Positions 20,332 through 32,880 of a stretch of DNA of 64,000 nt are shown in pieces. The DNA lies in NCBI RefSeq assembly GCF_001579805.1, contig NZ_CP014546.1:434001-498000 (forward strand), read 5' to 3'. The notes under the pieces are model-generated. The model was not told where the DNA came from. It ran no database searches and saw nothing but the letters and a program-made list of their open reading frames with translations. How positions within the stretch are numbered: position 1 is the stretch's first letter; every line of letters begins with the position of its first letter. Made by a program: the position numbers and the translations under genes. Origin of the DNA: Pseudomonas azotoformans. Its GTDB lineage: Bacteria > Pseudomonadota > Gammaproteobacteria > Pseudomonadales > Pseudomonadaceae.

Positions 20332-22437
20332 TTAAACGCCCGAAGCCTTGGCTGCTGCTACGTCCTTGATGGACAGCTTGATACGGCCGCGGTTGTCCAC
20401 GTCCAGTACCAGCACTTCCACTTCCTGGCCTTCTTTCAGGATGTCAGTCACTTTCTCAACGCGAGCGTCGCTCAGCATGGAGATGTGAACCAGACCGTCC
20501 TTGCCCGGCAGGATGTTGACGAATGCGCCGAAGTCGACGATGCGCTCAACCTTACCGACGTAGATCTTGCCGATCTCGGCTTCTGCGGTGATGCCCAGGA
20601 CGCGCTGACGGGCTGCTTCAGCCGCTTCCTTGGTTTCGCCGAAGATCTTGATCGAGCCGTCGTCTTCGATGTCGATCGAAGCCTTGGTCTCTTCACAGAT
20701 CGCACGGATAGTCGCGCCGCCCTTACCGATGACATCACGGATTTTGTCGGTGTCGATTTTCATCGCGATCATGGTCGGAGCATTTTCCGACAGTTCGGTA
20801 CGGGACTGGCCAATGATCTGGTTCATCTGACCGAGGATGTTCAGGCGCGCTTCCAGGGCTTGGCCCAGGGCGATTTCCATGATTTCTTCGGTGATGCCCT
20901 TGATCTTGATGTCCATCTGCAGCGCGGTCACACCTTTGGCGGTACCGGCTACTTTGAAGTCCATGTCGCCCAGGTGATCTTCGTCGCCCAGGATGTCGGT
21001 CAGGATGGCGAACTTCTCGCCTTCTTTAACCAGGCCCATGGCGATACCGGCAACCGGCGCCTTCATCGGCACACCCGCGTCCATCAGCGCCAGGGAAGCA
21101 CCGCAAACGGAAGCCATGGAGCTGGAACCGTTGGATTCGGTGATTTCCGACACAACACGGATGGTGTACGGGAATACGTCGGCAGCAGGCAGCATGGCGG
21201 CGATCGAACGACGGGCCAGACGGCCGTGACCGATTTCGCGACGACCAGCGCCACCCATGCGACCACACTCGCCCACCGAGAACGGAGGGAAGTTGTAGTG
21301 CAGCATGAACGGGTCTTTTTTCTCGCCTTCCAGGGTGTCCAGCAGTTGTGCGTCACGGGCGGTGCCCAGGGTCGCGACTACCAAAGCCTGGGTTTCACCA
21401 CGGGTGAACAGCGCGGAACCGTGAGTCTTCGGCAGAACGCCGACTTCGATGTTCAGCGGACGTACGGTGCGGGTGTCGCGACCGTCGATACGTGGCTTGC
21501 CGTTAACGATGTTTTCGCGAACGGTGCGGTATTCGATTTCACCGAAAGCCGCTTTGACGTCGCTGGAGGAAGGCTGGCCTTCTTCACCGGACAGCTTGGC
21601 CACAACCTGATCCTTCAACTCGCCCAGGCGAGCGTAACGGTCGGCCTTGACGGTGATGGTGTAGGCGTCGGAGATGGCAGCGCCGAACTCGGAGCGGATA
21701 GCGCCCAGCAGCTCGGTGGCTTCGGCTTGTGGAGCCCAGGTCCAGGTTGGCTTGGCGGCTTCGGCAGCCAGCTCGGTGACAGCCTTGATGACAGCCTGGA
21801 ACTCGTCGTGGGCGAACAGCACGGCGCCCAGCATCTGGTCTTCGGTCAGCTCTTTGGCTTCCGATTCAACCATCAACACGGCTTCCGAGGTACCGGCAAC
21901 GACCATGTCCAGGCTCGACGCTTTCTGTTGCTCGTAGGTCGGGTTCAGCAGGTAGCCGGTGCTTTCGTGGAAAGCAACACGGGCTGCGCCGATCGGGCCA
22001 TCGAAAGGAATGCCGGAGATGGCCAGGGCAGCCGAGGTACCGATCATCGCAGCGATGTCCGGATCGGTCTTTTTGCTGGTGGAAACGACGGTGCAGACAA
22101 CCTGCACTTCGTTCATGAAGCCTTCTGGGAACAGCGGACGGATCGGACGGTCGATCAGTCGGGAAGTCAGGGTTTCTTTCTCGGAAGGACGGCCTTCACG
22201 CTTGAAGAAACCGCCAGGGATCTTACCGGCAGCGTAAGTCTTTTCCTGGTAGTGAACGGACAGAGGGAAGAAGCCTTTGCTCGGGTCAGCGGTCTTGGCG
22301 CCAACAACGGTCACCAGAACGGTCACGTCGTCGTCAACGGTAACCAGCACTGCGCCGGAGGCTTGACGGGCGATACGGCCTGTCTCGAGGGTAACGGTCG
22401 ACTGACCGAACTGGAATTTTTTGATAACCGGGTTCAC
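20332..22437 (-). CDS. pnp: Polyribonucleotide nucleotidyltransferase
   Basis: A 701-residue PNPase that degrades RNA phosphorolytically 3' to 5' and is a core of the degradosome. It has two RNase PH domains (about 10-210 and 310-540), a KH domain ([15 protein letters not shown]) and an S1 domain ([18 protein letters not shown]). The start is the GTG at 22437, opening [12 protein letters not shown]. It is the last gene of the rimP-nusA-infB-rbfA-truB-rpsO-pnp series. Confidence 0.97.
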   Translation of the reverse strand: MNPVIKKFQFGQSTVTLETGRIARQASGAVLVTVDDDVTVLVTVVGAKTADPSKGFFPLSVHYQEKTYAAGKIPGGFFKREGRPSEKETLTSRLIDRPIRPLFPEGFMNEVQVVCTVVSTSKKTDPDIAAMIGTSAALAISGIPFDGPIGAARVAFHESTGYLLNPTYEQQKASSLDMVVAGTSEAVLMVESEAKELTEDQMLGAVLFAHDEFQAVIKAVTELAAEAAKPTWTWAPQAEATELLGAIRSEFGAAISDAYTITVKADRYARLGELKDQVVAKLSGEEGQPSSSDVKAAFGEIEYRTVRENIVNGKPRIDGRDTRTVRPLNIEVGVLPKTHGSALFTRGETQALVVATLGTARDAQLLDTLEGEKKDPFMLHYNFPPFSVGECGRMGGAGRREIGHGRLARRSIAAMLPAADVFPYTIRVVSEITESNGSSSMASVCGASLALMDAGVPMKAPVAGIAMGLVKEGEKFAILTDILGDEDHLGDMDFKVAGTAKGVTALQMDIKIKGITEEIMEIALGQALEARLNILGQMNQIIGQSRTELSENAPTMIAMKIDTDKIRDVIGKGGATIRAICEETKASIDIEDDGSIKIFGETKEAAEAARQRVLGITAEAEIGKIYVGKVERIVDFGAFVNILPGKDGLVHISMLSDARVEKVTDILKEGQEVEVLVLDVDNRGRIKLSIKDVAAAKASGV

Positions 22438-22633
22438 GGTGTCCTACCTTCTTTGTGGCTCTTGGGGGAACTTGTCTTCTTGCGAAATTCTTGGGCAATG
22501 TCGGGAATCGGCCCGAGCCTGGTCCAGGGGTAAAACGTGTATCCAGATAAAACTTGAGGCTGGGAGCCTACCATGCGCCAGCGGGAATCCCACTGACACA
22601 CGGCAGACAACCAACCTCTAGCGCAATCGCTTA

Positions 22634-22903
22634 TTAGCGACGCAGACCCAGGCGACCGATCAGAGTCTGATAACGACCCAGATCCTTGCCTTTCAGGTAG
22701 TCCAGCAGCTTACGGCGCTGGTTTACCATGCGGATCAGACCACGACGGGAGTGGTGATCTTTACCGTTGGCCTTGAAGTGACCTTGCAGCTTGTTGATGT
22801 TGTGGGTCAGCAGTGCAACTTGCACTTCTGGCGAACCAGTGTCACCAACAGCTTGCTGATAGTCAGCAACGATTTGTGCTTTTTCTTGAACGTCGAGAGC
22901 CAT
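22634..22903 (-). CDS. rpsO: 30S ribosomal protein S15
   Basis: The 89-residue S15 binds 16S rRNA early in small-subunit assembly. Family landmarks such as [35 protein letters not shown] are intact. It lies about 200 bases upstream of pnp, the order found in most proteobacteria, where readthrough links the two. Confidence 0.98.
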   Translation of the reverse strand: MALDVQEKAQIVADYQQAVGDTGSPEVQVALLTHNINKLQGHFKANGKDHHSRRGLIRMVNQRRKLLDYLKGKDLGRYQTLIGRLGLRR

Positions 22904-23018
22904 GAGGCAATCCTTTTTTCAGGAAACCACCCAAAGGGCAGTTTCAACAGGCCAGGGACAAATCCCTGTATCTAGAAATGAGTAGTGACCGTGCCTGTTA
23001 ACAGCCACCCTCGTCCGG

Positions 23019-23936
23019 TCATTCTGACCGAATCAGTCGACGCGGCGCGATGCGCCCGTCTTCGCTCACTTCACCGATACCGATGAAGCGACCGTTATGA
23101 TCCTGTACCCGCACCATGCCGAACTTCGGGGCATCCGGGGCACGTACCGGCTGGCCGTTGAGCCAGTAGAACGCGCTGTGCTCCGAAAAGTGCAGCAATG
23201 GCCAATCCAGCAAACCGCTGTCCGATGGCATCAGGAAGCGATCAACCGCTTCGTTGCCGCCTTCGGCGTGTACGGCTTCCAGCTCTTCCAGCGTGACCGT
23301 CTGGGCCAGGCTGAAAGGGCCGGCCTGGGTGCGTCGCAGTTCTGCAACGTACGCACCGCAACCGAGCTGTTCACCGATATCTTCCACGAGGGTACGGATA
23401 TAGGTGCCTTTGCTGCAGTCCACGGCCAGGCGGGCAGTGTCGCCTTCACAGGCGAGTAACTCCAAGCGCGCAATAGTAACAGAACGCGGTTCGCGCTCCA
23501 CTACTTCGCCCGCACGTGCCAGCTTGTAAAGAGGCTGGCCATCACGCTTGAGCGCCGAGTACATCGGCGGTATCTGACTGATTTGCCCACGAAAACCGGG
23601 CAAAGCCGCTTCAATATCAGCACGACCAACGGTCACATCGCGAACCTGCAGAACATCACCTTCGGCGTCGGCCGTGGTGGTGGTCTTGCCCAATTGCATC
23701 AGGGTTTCGTAACCCTTGTCGGAATCGAGCAGGTATTGCGAGAATTTGGTGGCCTCGCCAAAGCACAACGGCAGTACACCGGTGGCCAAAGGATCGAGGC
23801 TGCCGGTGTGCCCGGCCTTTTCGGCGTTGAGCAGCCAACGGACCTTCTGCAAGGCGGCATTGGAGGTAAAGCCAATGGGCTTGTCGAGCAGAATGATGCC
23901 GCTGACGTTGCGACGGATACGTTTGACCTGAGCCAC
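23019..23936 (-). CDS. truB: tRNA pseudouridine-55 synthase
   Basis: A 305-residue enzyme that makes pseudouridine 55 in the T loop of tRNA. The catalytic aspartate lies in [15 protein letters not shown], and a C-terminal PUA-like domain follows. The start is a GTG at 23936 with AAGGAG just upstream, inside the end of rbfA. The 3-base spacing between rbfA stop and truB start points to translational coupling. Confidence 0.96.
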   Translation of the reverse strand: MAQVKRIRRNVSGIILLDKPIGFTSNAALQKVRWLLNAEKAGHTGSLDPLATGVLPLCFGEATKFSQYLLDSDKGYETLMQLGKTTTTADAEGDVLQVRDVTVGRADIEAALPGFRGQISQIPPMYSALKRDGQPLYKLARAGEVVEREPRSVTIARLELLACEGDTARLAVDCSKGTYIRTLVEDIGEQLGCGAYVAELRRTQAGPFSLAQTVTLEELEAVHAEGGNEAVDRFLMPSDSGLLDWPLLHFSEHSAFYWLNGQPVRAPDAPKFGMVRVQDHNGRFIGIGEVSEDGRIAPRRLIRSE

Positions 23937-23939
23937 CGC

Positions 23940-24335
23940 TTACTCCTTGGCGTCTTCAGGTGTGGACGGGTGCTGGCTGTCTTCAGCCACGGCGCGCTCG
24001 ATCAGTGCCGACAGGTGCGCGCCACGCACGACGCTTTCGTCGTAGTGGAAGTGCAACTGAGGAACACTGCGCAGCTTCATTTCACGGGCCAACTGCATGC
24101 GCAGGAAACCTGCGGCCGAGTTGAGCACCTTGATGCTTTGCGCGATTTCTTCGCTGCTGTCCTGCCCCATCACGGTGATGAAGATCTTGGCGTGACCCAC
24201 GTCACGGCTCACTTCTACGGCGGTGATGGTGACCAGACCAACGCGGGGGTCTTTGACTTCGCGACGGATCAGTTGGGCCAGCTCGCGCTGCATCTGATCG
24301 CCGATACGCTGGGTACGGCTGTATTCTTTTGCCAT
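23940..24335 (-). CDS. rbfA: Ribosome-binding factor A
   Basis: A 131-residue KH-fold cold-shock factor that helps mature the 5' end of 16S rRNA in the 30S subunit. The family pattern is seen in [34 protein letters not shown]. It sits between infB and truB in the conserved translation operon. Confidence 0.96.
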   Translation of the reverse strand: MAKEYSRTQRIGDQMQRELAQLIRREVKDPRVGLVTITAVEVSRDVGHAKIFITVMGQDSSEEIAQSIKVLNSAAGFLRMQLAREMKLRSVPQLHFHYDESVVRGAHLSALIERAVAEDSQHPSTPEDAKE

Positions 24336-24389
24336 GTCTTGTTACCTGTTACTGCCACACGGTGAAACCCGTGGGGTCTGAAAGCGGCA

Positions 24390-24423
24390 AACGCCCGGCC
24401 TGACAAAAGCCAGACCGGGCGTT
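24390..24423 (-). terminator. Hairpin between infB and rbfA
   Basis: A 9-bp stem AACGCCCGG/CCGGGCGTT (24390-24398 with 24415-24423) lies in the 159-base infB-rbfA gap. The T tract is only three bases on the minus strand, so it may attenuate or process the operon transcript rather than end it. Confidence 0.5.
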
Positions 24424-24494
24424 GCGTTTAGAGTCCGTACGCTGCGCGGGGCATTTGCATGCCCACACGCGGCGTGGCTCCGGAAGTGCGCGAG

Positions 24495-27020
24495 TTAGAG
24501 GCTGCGAGCAACCTGAACCTTCTCGAAGACTTCGATCTTGTCGCCAACCTTGACGTCGTTGTAGCTCTTGACGCCGATACCGCATTCCATGCCGGCACGT
24601 ACTTCGGAAGCGTCATCCTTGAAGCGGCGCAGGGATTCCAGCTCGCCTTCGAAGATAACGATGTCTTCACGCAGTACACGGATTGGACGGTTACGGTGCA
24701 CAACACCTTCGATAACCATGCAACCGGCGATCGCGCCGAATTTCGGCGAGCGGAACACGTCACGCACCTCGGCCACACCCAGGATGTTCTCCCGGACGTC
24801 GCTGCCAAGCATGCCGGTGAGGGCTTTCTTGACGTCTTCGATGATGTCGTAGATGACGTTGTAGTAACGCATGTCCAGGCCTTCCTGCTCGACGATCTTG
24901 CGAGCGCCAGCATCGGCACGCACGTTGAAGCCGAACAGTACAGCGTTGGAAGCCAGTGCCAGGTTGGCGTCGGATTCGGTGATACCACCGACACCGCCAC
25001 CGACAACGCGCACTTGCACTTCGTCGTTACCCAGGCCATTCAAGGCGCCGTTCAACGCTTCGAGGGAACCACGTACGTCAGACTTGAGGACGATGTTAAG
25101 CGTCTTCTTCTCTTCCTGGCCCATGTTCTCGAAGATGTTTTCCAGCTTGCCGGCGTGAGCACGGGCCAGCTTGACTTCACGGAACTTGCCTTGACGGAAC
25201 AGAGCCACTTCACGGGCTTTCTTCTCGTCGGCAACCACGCTCATCTCGTCGCCAGCGTCCGGGGTACCGTCCAGGCCGAGGATCTCGACCGGGATAGCAG
25301 GACCTGCTTCCTTGATTGGCTTGCCGTTCTCGTCGAGCATGGCACGTACACGGCCGTAGTTCGAACCAACCAGCACCATGTCGCCTTGGCGCAGGGTACC
25401 GTCTTGAACCAGGACGGTCGCAACCGGGCCACGGCCCTTGTCGAGACGGGACTCAACCACAACGCCACGGCCAGGAGCCGATGGAGTAGCGGTCAGTTCC
25501 AGAACCTCGGCTTGCAACAGAACGGCTTCGAGCAGTTCGTCAACGCCGGTACCCATCTTCGCGGAGACCGGTACGAATGGAGTGTCGCCACCCCACTCTT
25601 CGGAGGTCACGCCGTGAACCGACAGTTCGCTACGGATGCGATCGAGATCGGCGCCCGGCTTGTCGATTTTGTTCACGGCTACTACCAACGGAACGCCAGC
25701 TGCCTTGGCATGCTGAACGGCTTCGATGGTTTGTGGCATCACGCCGTCGTCCGCTGCAACCACCAGGATCACGATGTCAGTCGCCTTGGCACCACGGGCA
25801 CGCATCGCAGTAAACGCGGCGTGACCAGGGGTGTCGAGGAACGTCACCATGCCACGGTCGGTTTCAACGTGGTACGCACCGATGTGCTGGGTGATACCGC
25901 CGGCTTCGCCCGCAGCGACCTTGGCACGACGGATGTAGTCGAGCAGGGAAGTTTTACCGTGGTCAACGTGGCCCATTACGGTCACAACCGGTGCACGGGA
26001 AACCGCCTCACCTTCAAACTTCAGGGACTCGGCCAGGGAATCTTCCAGGGCGGTGTCGCTGACCAGGGTCACTTTGTGGCCCAGCTCTTCAGCAACCAAC
26101 TGGGCAGTTTCCTGGTCCAGTACCTGGTTGATGGTGGCCGGAGTGCCCAGCTTGAACATGAACTTGATGATTTCAGCTGCCTTGACCGACATCTGCTGGG
26201 CCAGATCGCCCACAGTGATGGTCTCGCCGATCTTCACTTCACGCACGACAGGGCCGGTTGGGCTCTGGAAACCGTGGGCGTTGCGTTTCTTCAGCTTGGC
26301 CTTGCCGCGACCACCACGACGGAAGCCATCGCTTTCTTCGTCGGTAGTACGTGGGGCAACGCGTGGAGCAGGCGCTTTCTCTTTGACCGAAGCACGATGC
26401 GGAGCGTTTTTGCGCTCGCCATCGCCACCACCACCGCGACGATTGTTATCGTCAGCACGCGGCTTGTCCGGACGACGAGGTTCGTCGCGCTTGCGAGCGT
26501 CAGCAGCAGGTGCTGGTGCAGCGGCAACCGGAGCGGCCTCACGCACAGCTTCTACAGGAGCGCTAGGCGCGGCGACCGCTTCAGTGGCAGCAGGTTGCGC
26601 AGCAGCAGGCTGGCGACGCGCTTCTTCTTCGGCGCGACGCTTGGCTTCTTCTTCAGCCTTCTGACGTGCAGCATTTTCTACTGCGCGACGTTCTTCCAGT
26701 TCGCGTTTGCGCTCGGCTTCGATTTCTTCCGGGCTGCGCTGTACGAAGACTTTCTTCTTGCGTACTTCAACGCTGATGCTCTTGCTACCCGCAACACGCA
26801 GGGTGCTGGTGGTTTTGCGCTGCAATGTAATCTTGCGCGGTTCTTCCACTTTCGCCTTGTGGCTGCTCTTCAAGTGAGTCAGCAAAGACTGCTTCTCACT
26901 GTCGCTCACACCTTCATCGGCGGCGGTGTGCGGCAGACCTGCCTCACGCATCTGCTGCAACAGGCGCTCTACCGGTGTTTTGACCTCATCGGCCAGTTGT
27001 TTCACCGTGACTTGCGTCAT
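24495..27020 (-). CDS. infB: Translation initiation factor IF-2
   Basis: An 841-residue GTPase that places fMet-tRNA on the 30S subunit. It has an IF2 N-terminal domain ([21 protein letters not shown]) and a long charged, Ala/Glu/Arg-rich linker (about residues 90-240). A G domain follows with [13 protein letters not shown] and NKID, and then beta-barrel and C-terminal tRNA-binding domains. It lies 27 bases after nusA. Confidence 0.97.
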   Translation of the reverse strand: MTQVTVKQLADEVKTPVERLLQQMREAGLPHTAADEGVSDSEKQSLLTHLKSSHKAKVEEPRKITLQRKTTSTLRVAGSKSISVEVRKKKVFVQRSPEEIEAERKRELEERRAVENAARQKAEEEAKRRAEEEARRQPAAAQPAATEAVAAPSAPVEAVREAAPVAAAPAPAADARKRDEPRRPDKPRADDNNRRGGGGDGERKNAPHRASVKEKAPAPRVAPRTTDEESDGFRRGGRGKAKLKKRNAHGFQSPTGPVVREVKIGETITVGDLAQQMSVKAAEIIKFMFKLGTPATINQVLDQETAQLVAEELGHKVTLVSDTALEDSLAESLKFEGEAVSRAPVVTVMGHVDHGKTSLLDYIRRAKVAAGEAGGITQHIGAYHVETDRGMVTFLDTPGHAAFTAMRARGAKATDIVILVVAADDGVMPQTIEAVQHAKAAGVPLVVAVNKIDKPGADLDRIRSELSVHGVTSEEWGGDTPFVPVSAKMGTGVDELLEAVLLQAEVLELTATPSAPGRGVVVESRLDKGRGPVATVLVQDGTLRQGDMVLVGSNYGRVRAMLDENGKPIKEAGPAIPVEILGLDGTPDAGDEMSVVADEKKAREVALFRQGKFREVKLARAHAGKLENIFENMGQEEKKTLNIVLKSDVRGSLEALNGALNGLGNDEVQVRVVGGGVGGITESDANLALASNAVLFGFNVRADAGARKIVEQEGLDMRYYNVIYDIIEDVKKALTGMLGSDVRENILGVAEVRDVFRSPKFGAIAGCMVIEGVVHRNRPIRVLREDIVIFEGELESLRRFKDDASEVRAGMECGIGVKSYNDVKVGDKIEVFEKVQVARSL

Positions 27021-27047
27021 GCACTTCTCTCCTCAGGCCGCGCCTAG

Positions 27048-28529
27048 TTACTCGAACCAATGGGCTCGGGCGGCCATGATCAACTTGCCGGCACGATCAT
27101 CGTCAATGCCGTCGATGTCGAGCAGATCGTCAATAGACTGCTCGGCCAGGTCTTCGCGGGTAATTACGCCGCGCACCGCCAGTTCCATCGCCAAATCCTT
27201 GTCCATACCCTCAAGCGAGAGCAGGTCTTCGGCCGGATGGGCGTCTGCCAGCTTTTCCTCAGTAGCGATGGCTTTAGTCAACAAACGATCCTTGGCCCGA
27301 GCGCGAAGCTCGTTGACGGTGTCTTCGTCAAAGCCGTCGATGTTGAGCATTTCTTCCAACGGTACGTAGGCAATCTCTTCCAGGCTGGTGAAGCCTTCAT
27401 CTACCAGCACCTGTGCCAGGTCTTCATCGACTTCAAGCTCTTCGATGAAGTTGCGCAGGATGTCACCGGTTTCAGCTTGCTGCTTAGCCTGGATGTCCGA
27501 TTCGGTCATCACGTTCAGGGTCCAACCGGTCAGTTGGCTGGCCAGACGCACGTTCTGACCACCACGACCAATGGCCTGAGCCAGATTGTCTGCGCCAACG
27601 GCGATGTCCATTGCATGGGCATCTTCGTCAACGATAATTGCCGCCACTTCAGCCGGCGACATGGCGTTGATCACGAACTGCGCCGGGTTATCGTCCCACA
27701 GGACGATGTCCACACGCTCACCGCCCAATTCGCCCGACACTGCCTGGACGCGCGAACCGCGCATACCGATGCAAGCGCCTTGCGGGTCGATGCGTTTGTC
27801 CTTGGAGCGAACCGCGATCTTGGCGCGCGAACCCGGGTCGCGGGACGCAGCCATGACTTCGATAAGGCCTTCGGCGATTTCCGGCACTTCGATACGGAAC
27901 AGCTCGATCAGCATTTCCGGCGCGGTACGCGACAGGATCAACTGAGGGCCGCGGTTCTCGGTGCGGATTTCCTTGAGCAGCGCACGCAGGCGCACGCCGA
28001 CACGGAAGGTTTCGCGAGAAATGATGTCTTCGCGGGCCAGTAACGCTTCGGCGTTGTTGCCCAGGTCGACGATCACGTTGTCGCGGGTGACTTTTTTCAC
28101 GGTGCCGGAGATGATTTCACCCAGGCGCTCGCGATAAGCGTCAACGACTTGAGCGCGCTCGGCTTCGCGAACCTTCTGCACGATGACCTGTTTGGCGGTC
28201 TGTGCAGCAATACGGCCGAATTCGATCGATTCGATCTTTTCTTCGACGACATCACCGACCTTGGCACCAGGATGCGTTTGCGCAACCTTGCTTGGCCAGG
28301 TTTCGATGGCCGGATCATCAAGATCGGCTTCTTCGACGACCGTCCAGCGACGGAAAGTCTCATAGGCACCGGTGTGGCGGTTGATTTCCACACGCAGATC
28401 AACTTCGTCTTCAAAACGCTTTTTGGTAGCAGTGGCCAGGGCCAGCTCCAGCGCTTCAAAAATCACGTTTGCCGGTACGCCCTTTTCATTGGATACCGAC
28501 TCAACAACCAGCAGTACTTCTTTGCTCAT
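27048..28529 (-). CDS. nusA: Transcription termination/antitermination factor NusA
   Basis: A 493-residue RNA polymerase-binding protein. It has an N-terminal polymerase-binding domain, an S1 domain ([21 protein letters not shown]), two KH domains, and two acidic C-terminal repeats near the end. The ATG at 28529 opens [18 protein letters not shown] as in homologues; an upstream in-frame start would add seven atypical residues. It pairs with rimP upstream and infB downstream. Confidence 0.96.
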   Translation of the reverse strand: MSKEVLLVVESVSNEKGVPANVIFEALELALATATKKRFEDEVDLRVEINRHTGAYETFRRWTVVEEADLDDPAIETWPSKVAQTHPGAKVGDVVEEKIESIEFGRIAAQTAKQVIVQKVREAERAQVVDAYRERLGEIISGTVKKVTRDNVIVDLGNNAEALLAREDIISRETFRVGVRLRALLKEIRTENRGPQLILSRTAPEMLIELFRIEVPEIAEGLIEVMAASRDPGSRAKIAVRSKDKRIDPQGACIGMRGSRVQAVSGELGGERVDIVLWDDNPAQFVINAMSPAEVAAIIVDEDAHAMDIAVGADNLAQAIGRGGQNVRLASQLTGWTLNVMTESDIQAKQQAETGDILRNFIEELEVDEDLAQVLVDEGFTSLEEIAYVPLEEMLNIDGFDEDTVNELRARAKDRLLTKAIATEEKLADAHPAEDLLSLEGMDKDLAMELAVRGVITREDLAEQSIDDLLDIDGIDDDRAGKLIMAARAHWFE

Positions 28530-28576
28530 CGTACGCCTCGCCTTTCGCAAGCCATTGGATCCGCGGGATCCGCGTC

Positions 28577-29035
28577 TCAGTCAAAACTGGGAATAATGTT
28601 GGCCTTGTCGATCATATCGATCGGCAACAGGAACTCATGGTCTTCTACCTGCACCACGACATCCTGTTCTTCTACACCGCGCAGAAGGCCCTGAAAGTTG
28701 CGTCGCCCTTCAAAGGGAGATCGCAGCTTGATCTTCACTTGTTCACCGGCAAATTTTGCAAACTGATCAATAGTGAACAGTGGGCGTTCCATGCCAGGCG
28801 AGGAAACTTCGAGGGTGTATTCAACGGAGATCGGATCTTCAACATCCAGCACACCGCTGATCTGACGGCTGACAATGGCACAATCGTCCACCAGCACGCC
28901 GCCCTCTTTATCGATATAAACGCGCAACATTGAGTGGCGACCTTGAGCCGAAAACTCAATACCCCAGCATTCATAGCCTAGGGCCACGACCACCGGGGCC
29001 AGCAAGGCCTGCAACTCTTCTAGCTTGCTCGACAC
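28577..29035 (-). CDS. rimP: Ribosome maturation factor RimP
   Basis: A 152-residue protein needed for 30S maturation. The GTG at 29035 is chosen: GAGGGGG sits a few bases upstream and the product then begins [16 protein letters not shown], while the longer frame adds an unlikely cysteine-rich leader. The central [16 protein letters not shown] is diagnostic. It is the first gene of the nusA operon, after the fMet tRNA. Confidence 0.94.
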   Translation of the reverse strand: MSSKLEELQALLAPVVVALGYECWGIEFSAQGRHSMLRVYIDKEGGVLVDDCAIVSRQISGVLDVEDPISVEYTLEVSSPGMERPLFTIDQFAKFAGEQVKIKLRSPFEGRRNFQGLLRGVEEQDVVVQVEDHEFLLPIDMIDKANIIPSFD

Positions 29036-29141
29036 CTGAACCCCCTCGTGCATGTATGTGCATGCTGTGCAAAATAAAAAAATGGGCGAAACGCCCATCC
29101 TTGAAACGCCGTCGAACAGCGGCGTTGAAAGTGTCCAGCTA

Positions 29142-29166
29142 ACAAAAAGCCCCTTAAAAGGGGCTC
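29142..29166 (-). terminator. Terminator of the fMet tRNA transcript
   Basis: On the minus strand an AGCCCCTT/AAGGGGCT stem (29148-29155 with 29158-29165) is followed by TTTTT. It lies 10 bases beyond the tRNA 3' end. Confidence 0.9.
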
Positions 29167-29175
29167 CGCTAAAAC

Positions 29176-29252
<77 letters not shown>

Positions 29253-29314
29253 ACAAAGCTGGGGCGGAAGTATACGACCGATCCCTTACAGGGTCAATGT
29301 AACCTTCCACCTAC

Positions 29315-29338
29315 AAGAAAGCCCGCAACAGCGGGCTC
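29315..29338 (-). terminator. Terminator of the tRNA-Leu transcript
   Basis: On the minus strand GAGCCCGC, a TGTT loop and GCGGGCTTTC form a stem followed by a short T-rich end. It sits about 10 bases past the tRNA-Leu 3' end. Confidence 0.75.
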
Positions 29339-29348
29339 TCCTGATAAT

Positions 29349-29434
29349 TGGTACCGAGAAGGGGACTCGAACCCCTACACCCTATGGGCACAACCACCTC
29401 AAGGTTGCGTGTCTACCAATTCCACCACCTCGGC
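29349..29434 (-). tRNA. tRNA-Leu (GAG)
   Basis: This 86-nt class II tRNA begins GCCGAGGTGGTGG and ends CTCGGTACCA, with a long variable arm (TGCCCATAGGGTG). The anticodon loop TTGAGGT between CAACC and GGTTG gives anticodon GAG. It follows secG, as leuU does in Escherichia coli. Confidence 0.96.
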
Positions 29435-29456
29435 AATACAGCGCTTACAACCCTTC

Positions 29457-29840
29457 TTACTTCTGCTCTTGAGCTGGAGGTACGTCAGTCGCTGGAGTAG
29501 CCGACTTTTGCTCTTGAAGCACCGGGACATCATCAGAAGCCGGTTTTGCTTTTGGTACTTCCAACACTGCTGGGTTTGGGAGACCTACTTGAGTCAGCAC
29601 ATGAGCTTTCTCTTTAGCAAAGTAACCTAACCCCAAGCTGGTTATGAAGAAACCGGCGGCAAGTATAGCAGTAAACTTACTAAGAAAGGTAGAGGAACCT
29701 TGGCTTCCGAACACAGTATTTGAAGCACCTGCACCGAAAGACGCACCAGCATCCGCACCTTTACCCTGTTGCAACAAAACCAGGGCAACTACGCCCAGGG
29801 CAGCCAACAGATGAAAAACGACTACGACTGTTTCCAGCAT
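29457..29840 (-). CDS. secG: Preprotein translocase subunit SecG
   Basis: A 127-residue inner-membrane protein with two transmembrane segments (about residues 3-22 and 52-72) and the conserved cytoplasmic loop [17 protein letters not shown]. SecG assists SecYE in protein export. The C-terminus has a variable Pro/Ala/Gln-rich tail. The ATG at 29840 is preferred because it yields the family start [12 protein letters not shown]. It lies 4 bases after tpiA. Confidence 0.95.
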   Translation of the reverse strand: MLETVVVVFHLLAALGVVALVLLQQGKGADAGASFGAGASNTVFGSQGSSTFLSKFTAILAAGFFITSLGLGYFAKEKAHVLTQVGLPNPAVLEVPKAKPASDDVPVLQEQKSATPATDVPPAQEQK

Positions 29841-29844
29841 TTTT

Positions 29845-30600
29845 TCAGTTTCCCGCGGCGCGACAGATCGCACCGAACTCATCTGCATTCAGGGAAGCTC
29901 CACCAATGAGCCCCCCATCGATATCCGGCATGCCGAACAGTTCGACCGCATTGGCCGCCTTCACGCTGCCGCCGTATAGAAGACGCACACCTTGTGCGAC
30001 TTCAGAATTCTCTGCCGCCAACTGCGCGCGGATGGCTGCGTGCACATCCTGCGCCTGTTGCGGTGTAGCAGTCAGCCCGGTGCCAATGGCCCAGACCGGC
30101 TCGTAAGCAATTACTGCCTTTGCAAACGCACCAACACCCAGCTCTTCGATGATGCTGCCCAGCTGACGCGAGACAACTTCAAGAGTCTTGCCTGATTCGC
30201 GCTGCTCCAGGGTCTCCCCTATGCACAACACCGGAATCAAGCCACAAGCCTGTGCTGCTGCGAACTTGCGATTGAGTGTCCCATCACGCTCGCCCATCAT
30301 CTGACGGCGCTCGGAGTGCCCGACAAGCACATAGGAACAACCCGCATCGACCAACTGACTCGGCGAAATCTCACCGGTCAATGCACCTTGCATCGGCTCC
30401 ACCGCAGAGTTCTGCGCGCCGACCTGGATCGACTTGCCTTTCAGGCCATCAACCACTTGGTTGATATGCAAGCAAGGCGGGAACACCGCAACATCAACAC
30501 CGCTCGGCAAGGCCAAGTGACGAAGGCCATTGATCAGCTCAGCGACACTGGCGCGGGTACCGTGCATCTTCCAGTTACCAGCTACCATAGTGCGACGCAT
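29845..30600 (-). CDS. tpiA: Triosephosphate isomerase
   Basis: A 251-residue TIM-barrel enzyme that interconverts dihydroxyacetone phosphate and glyceraldehyde-3-phosphate. The catalytic lysine is in GNWKMHG, the histidine in LVGHSERR and the glutamate in [11 protein letters not shown]. It lies between glmM and secG. Confidence 0.97.
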   Translation of the reverse strand: MRRTMVAGNWKMHGTRASVAELINGLRHLALPSGVDVAVFPPCLHINQVVDGLKGKSIQVGAQNSAVEPMQGALTGEISPSQLVDAGCSYVLVGHSERRQMMGERDGTLNRKFAAAQACGLIPVLCIGETLEQRESGKTLEVVSRQLGSIIEELGVGAFAKAVIAYEPVWAIGTGLTATPQQAQDVHAAIRAQLAAENSEVAQGVRLLYGGSVKAANAVELFGMPDIDGGLIGGASLNADEFGAICRAAGN

Positions 30601-30666
30601 GCTGTACCTCGTCGGTCAAAGTGGGCGCAGATGTTACCCAACCACATCATCACTGGCAAGCCGAAT

Positions 30667-32004
30667 TCAGGCGCAAACTTCAGTTACCAGTTTTGCCAGG
30701 TCTTCGGCATGGCCGCGAACCTGTGTTTCGTCATCGCCTTCGACCATGACGCGCACCAGAGGCTCTGTGCCGGACTTTCGCAACAACACGCGACCACGCC
30801 CCGCCATAGCAAGGGTTACGCGCTCGCACGCCTCTTTGACAGCCGGGTGCTCGATCGGGTTTTCGCCGCCGCCAAAACGCACATTGAGCAGCACTTGCGG
30901 ACATTTGCGCAGCGCCTGGCGCGCTTGGGCCAGACTCTCTTCGCGACGACGCAAGGACAGCAGAACCTGCAACGCAGCGATGATCGCGTCACCTGTGGTG
31001 GTGTGCTGGAAGCAGACTACGTGCCCGGAGTTCTCACCCCCCACCTGCCAGTTACGCTCAAGCAGCTCGGCGATCACATAGCGATCACCGACATTGGCGC
31101 GCACGAAGGGAATACCCAAGTCCGCCAAGGCCAGCTCCAGGCCAAGGTTGCTCATCAGCGTACCAACAACACCACCCTGCAGCTTGTTACGCTCGTGCAT
31201 ATCACGCGCAATGATGAACAACAGGTCATCACCATCAACAATCGCGCCCGTGTGATCCACCATCAGCACACGGTCACCGTCGCCGTCGAAAGCAATACCC
31301 AAGTCGGCATGCTCGGCCAGGACGGCGGCCTGCAGTTGCTCCATATGGGTGGAACCGCAGTTTTCGTTGATGTTAAGCCCGTTCGGCTGCGCCGACAGCA
31401 CCGTCACGTCTGCGCCCAACTCCTTGAACACGCTCGGCGCGACTTTGTAGGTCGCACCGTGGGCGCAATCGACCACAATCTTCAGACCGGCAAAATTGGT
31501 GCTGCTCGGCACACTGCTCTTGCAGAACTCGATATAGCGACCGGAGGCGTCGTTGATACGCGACACCTTGCCTAACTTACTGGATTCAACCACCGTCATC
31601 GGTGCATCCAGCAACTCTTCGATCATCAACTCAATCTCGTCAGGCAGCTTGGTGCCCTGCCCTGAGAAGAATTTAATGCCGTTGTCATCGTGGGGATTGT
31701 GCGAGGCGCTGATCACAATACCGGCTTCAGCGTGAAAGGTACGCGTCAGGTAAGCGATCGCCGGCGTCGGCATCGGCCCCAGCAACATGACATCCGCGCC
31801 TGCGGCAGACAGGCCCGCCTCCAGCGCCGACTCAAACATGTACCCGGAAATACGGGTGTCCTTGCCCACCAGGATGCGGCAAGCGCCCATGCTGCGGAAC
31901 GCCATACCCGCCGCCCACCCCAGCTTGAGCATGAAATCAGGAGTAATCGGAAATTCGCCGACCCGACCACGGATACCGTCGGTGCCAAAGTATTTTTTAG
32001 TCAT
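30667..32004 (-). CDS. glmM: Phosphoglucosamine mutase
   Basis: A 445-residue enzyme that converts glucosamine-6-phosphate to glucosamine-1-phosphate for peptidoglycan and LPS precursors. The active-site phosphoserine lies in [15 protein letters not shown], the metal-binding loop is DGDGDR, and the C-terminal [15 protein letters not shown] binds the phosphate. It follows folP by 16 bases. Confidence 0.97.
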   Translation of the reverse strand: MTKKYFGTDGIRGRVGEFPITPDFMLKLGWAAGMAFRSMGACRILVGKDTRISGYMFESALEAGLSAAGADVMLLGPMPTPAIAYLTRTFHAEAGIVISASHNPHDDNGIKFFSGQGTKLPDEIELMIEELLDAPMTVVESSKLGKVSRINDASGRYIEFCKSSVPSSTNFAGLKIVVDCAHGATYKVAPSVFKELGADVTVLSAQPNGLNINENCGSTHMEQLQAAVLAEHADLGIAFDGDGDRVLMVDHTGAIVDGDDLLFIIARDMHERNKLQGGVVGTLMSNLGLELALADLGIPFVRANVGDRYVIAELLERNWQVGGENSGHVVCFQHTTTGDAIIAALQVLLSLRRREESLAQARQALRKCPQVLLNVRFGGGENPIEHPAVKEACERVTLAMAGRGRVLLRKSGTEPLVRVMVEGDDETQVRGHAEDLAKLVTEVCA

Positions 32005-32020
32005 AAGTGCTCCATCATTC

Positions 32021-32872
32021 TTATTCGGCTGATTCTACAGCGGCAATCATACGCACTACATCCACGATCTCGGCGACATCATGCACCCTCAAGATACGCG
32101 CACCTTTGGTCACCGCCAGCGCAGCCAGTGCAAGGCCGCCATACAGCCGCTCACCTACTGGACGATTCAAGGCCTGCCCTATCATGCTCTTGCGCGAAAC
32201 GCCCACCAATAGGGGACGACCAAGGGCATGCAGGGATTCCATATGCTTGAACAGGCTTAGGTTGTGCTGCAAGGTCTTGGCGAAGCCGAAGCCGGGATCG
32301 AGGATGATTTTTTCCTCAGCAATCCCCGCGACAACACACTGAGAGACGCGCTCAGCGAGAAAACCGCTGACTTCGCCGACGAGATCATCATAGTGAGGGC
32401 TGTCCTGCATGTTGCCGGGCTCACCCAGCATATGCATCAAGCAAACCGGCAGACCTGTCGCCGCAGCCGCATCAAGCGCTCCGTCGCGCTGAAGCGAGCG
32501 AACATCGTTGATCAGCCCCGCCCCAAGGCGCGCAGTTTCGCGCATCACGGCCGGTGTCGACGTATCAACCGAGATGATCACATCCAGCTCACGCGCGATA
32601 CGCTCGACGATCGGCGCCACCCGCTCCAACTCTTCCAAGGGAGAGACAACGCGAGCGCCAGGTCGAGTCGATTCGCCACCGACATCAATCAGGGTCGCTC
32701 CCGCCGCAACCATGGCTTCAGCATGACGCAAGGCTGCATCGAGCTGACTGAAACGGCCGCCATCGGAAAAGGAATCGGGAGTGACATTGAGGATACCCAT
32801 TACATGCGTATGGGCCAAATCAAGAACCCGGTTGCCGCAAGGCAACCGGGTGGAGGACAACACAGAAGTCAT
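32021..32872 (-). CDS. folP: Dihydropteroate synthase
   Basis: A 283-residue TIM-barrel enzyme that joins para-aminobenzoate to the pterin pyrophosphate made by FolK, and the target of sulfonamides. Signatures are [15 protein letters not shown] and GGESTRPGA. It begins 8 bases after the ftsH stop, so the ftsH-folP-glmM series is probably one operon. Confidence 0.97.
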   Translation of the reverse strand: MTSVLSSTRLPCGNRVLDLAHTHVMGILNVTPDSFSDGGRFSQLDAALRHAEAMVAAGATLIDVGGESTRPGARVVSPLEELERVAPIVERIARELDVIISVDTSTPAVMRETARLGAGLINDVRSLQRDGALDAAAATGLPVCLMHMLGEPGNMQDSPHYDDLVGEVSGFLAERVSQCVVAGIAEEKIILDPGFGFAKTLQHNLSLFKHMESLHALGRPLLVGVSRKSMIGQALNRPVGERLYGGLALAALAVTKGARILRVHDVAEIVDVVRMIAAVESAE

Positions 32873-32880
32873 TTCAAACC

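Noticed and set aside
20485..22533. Long plus-strand open frame opposite pnp
   Set aside because: It is an antisense shadow of pnp, rich in His, Asp and Gly in a way no real protein family matches.
24459..27047. Long plus-strand open frame opposite infB
   Set aside because: It is an antisense shadow of infB. The minus strand encodes a complete IF-2 with all G motifs.
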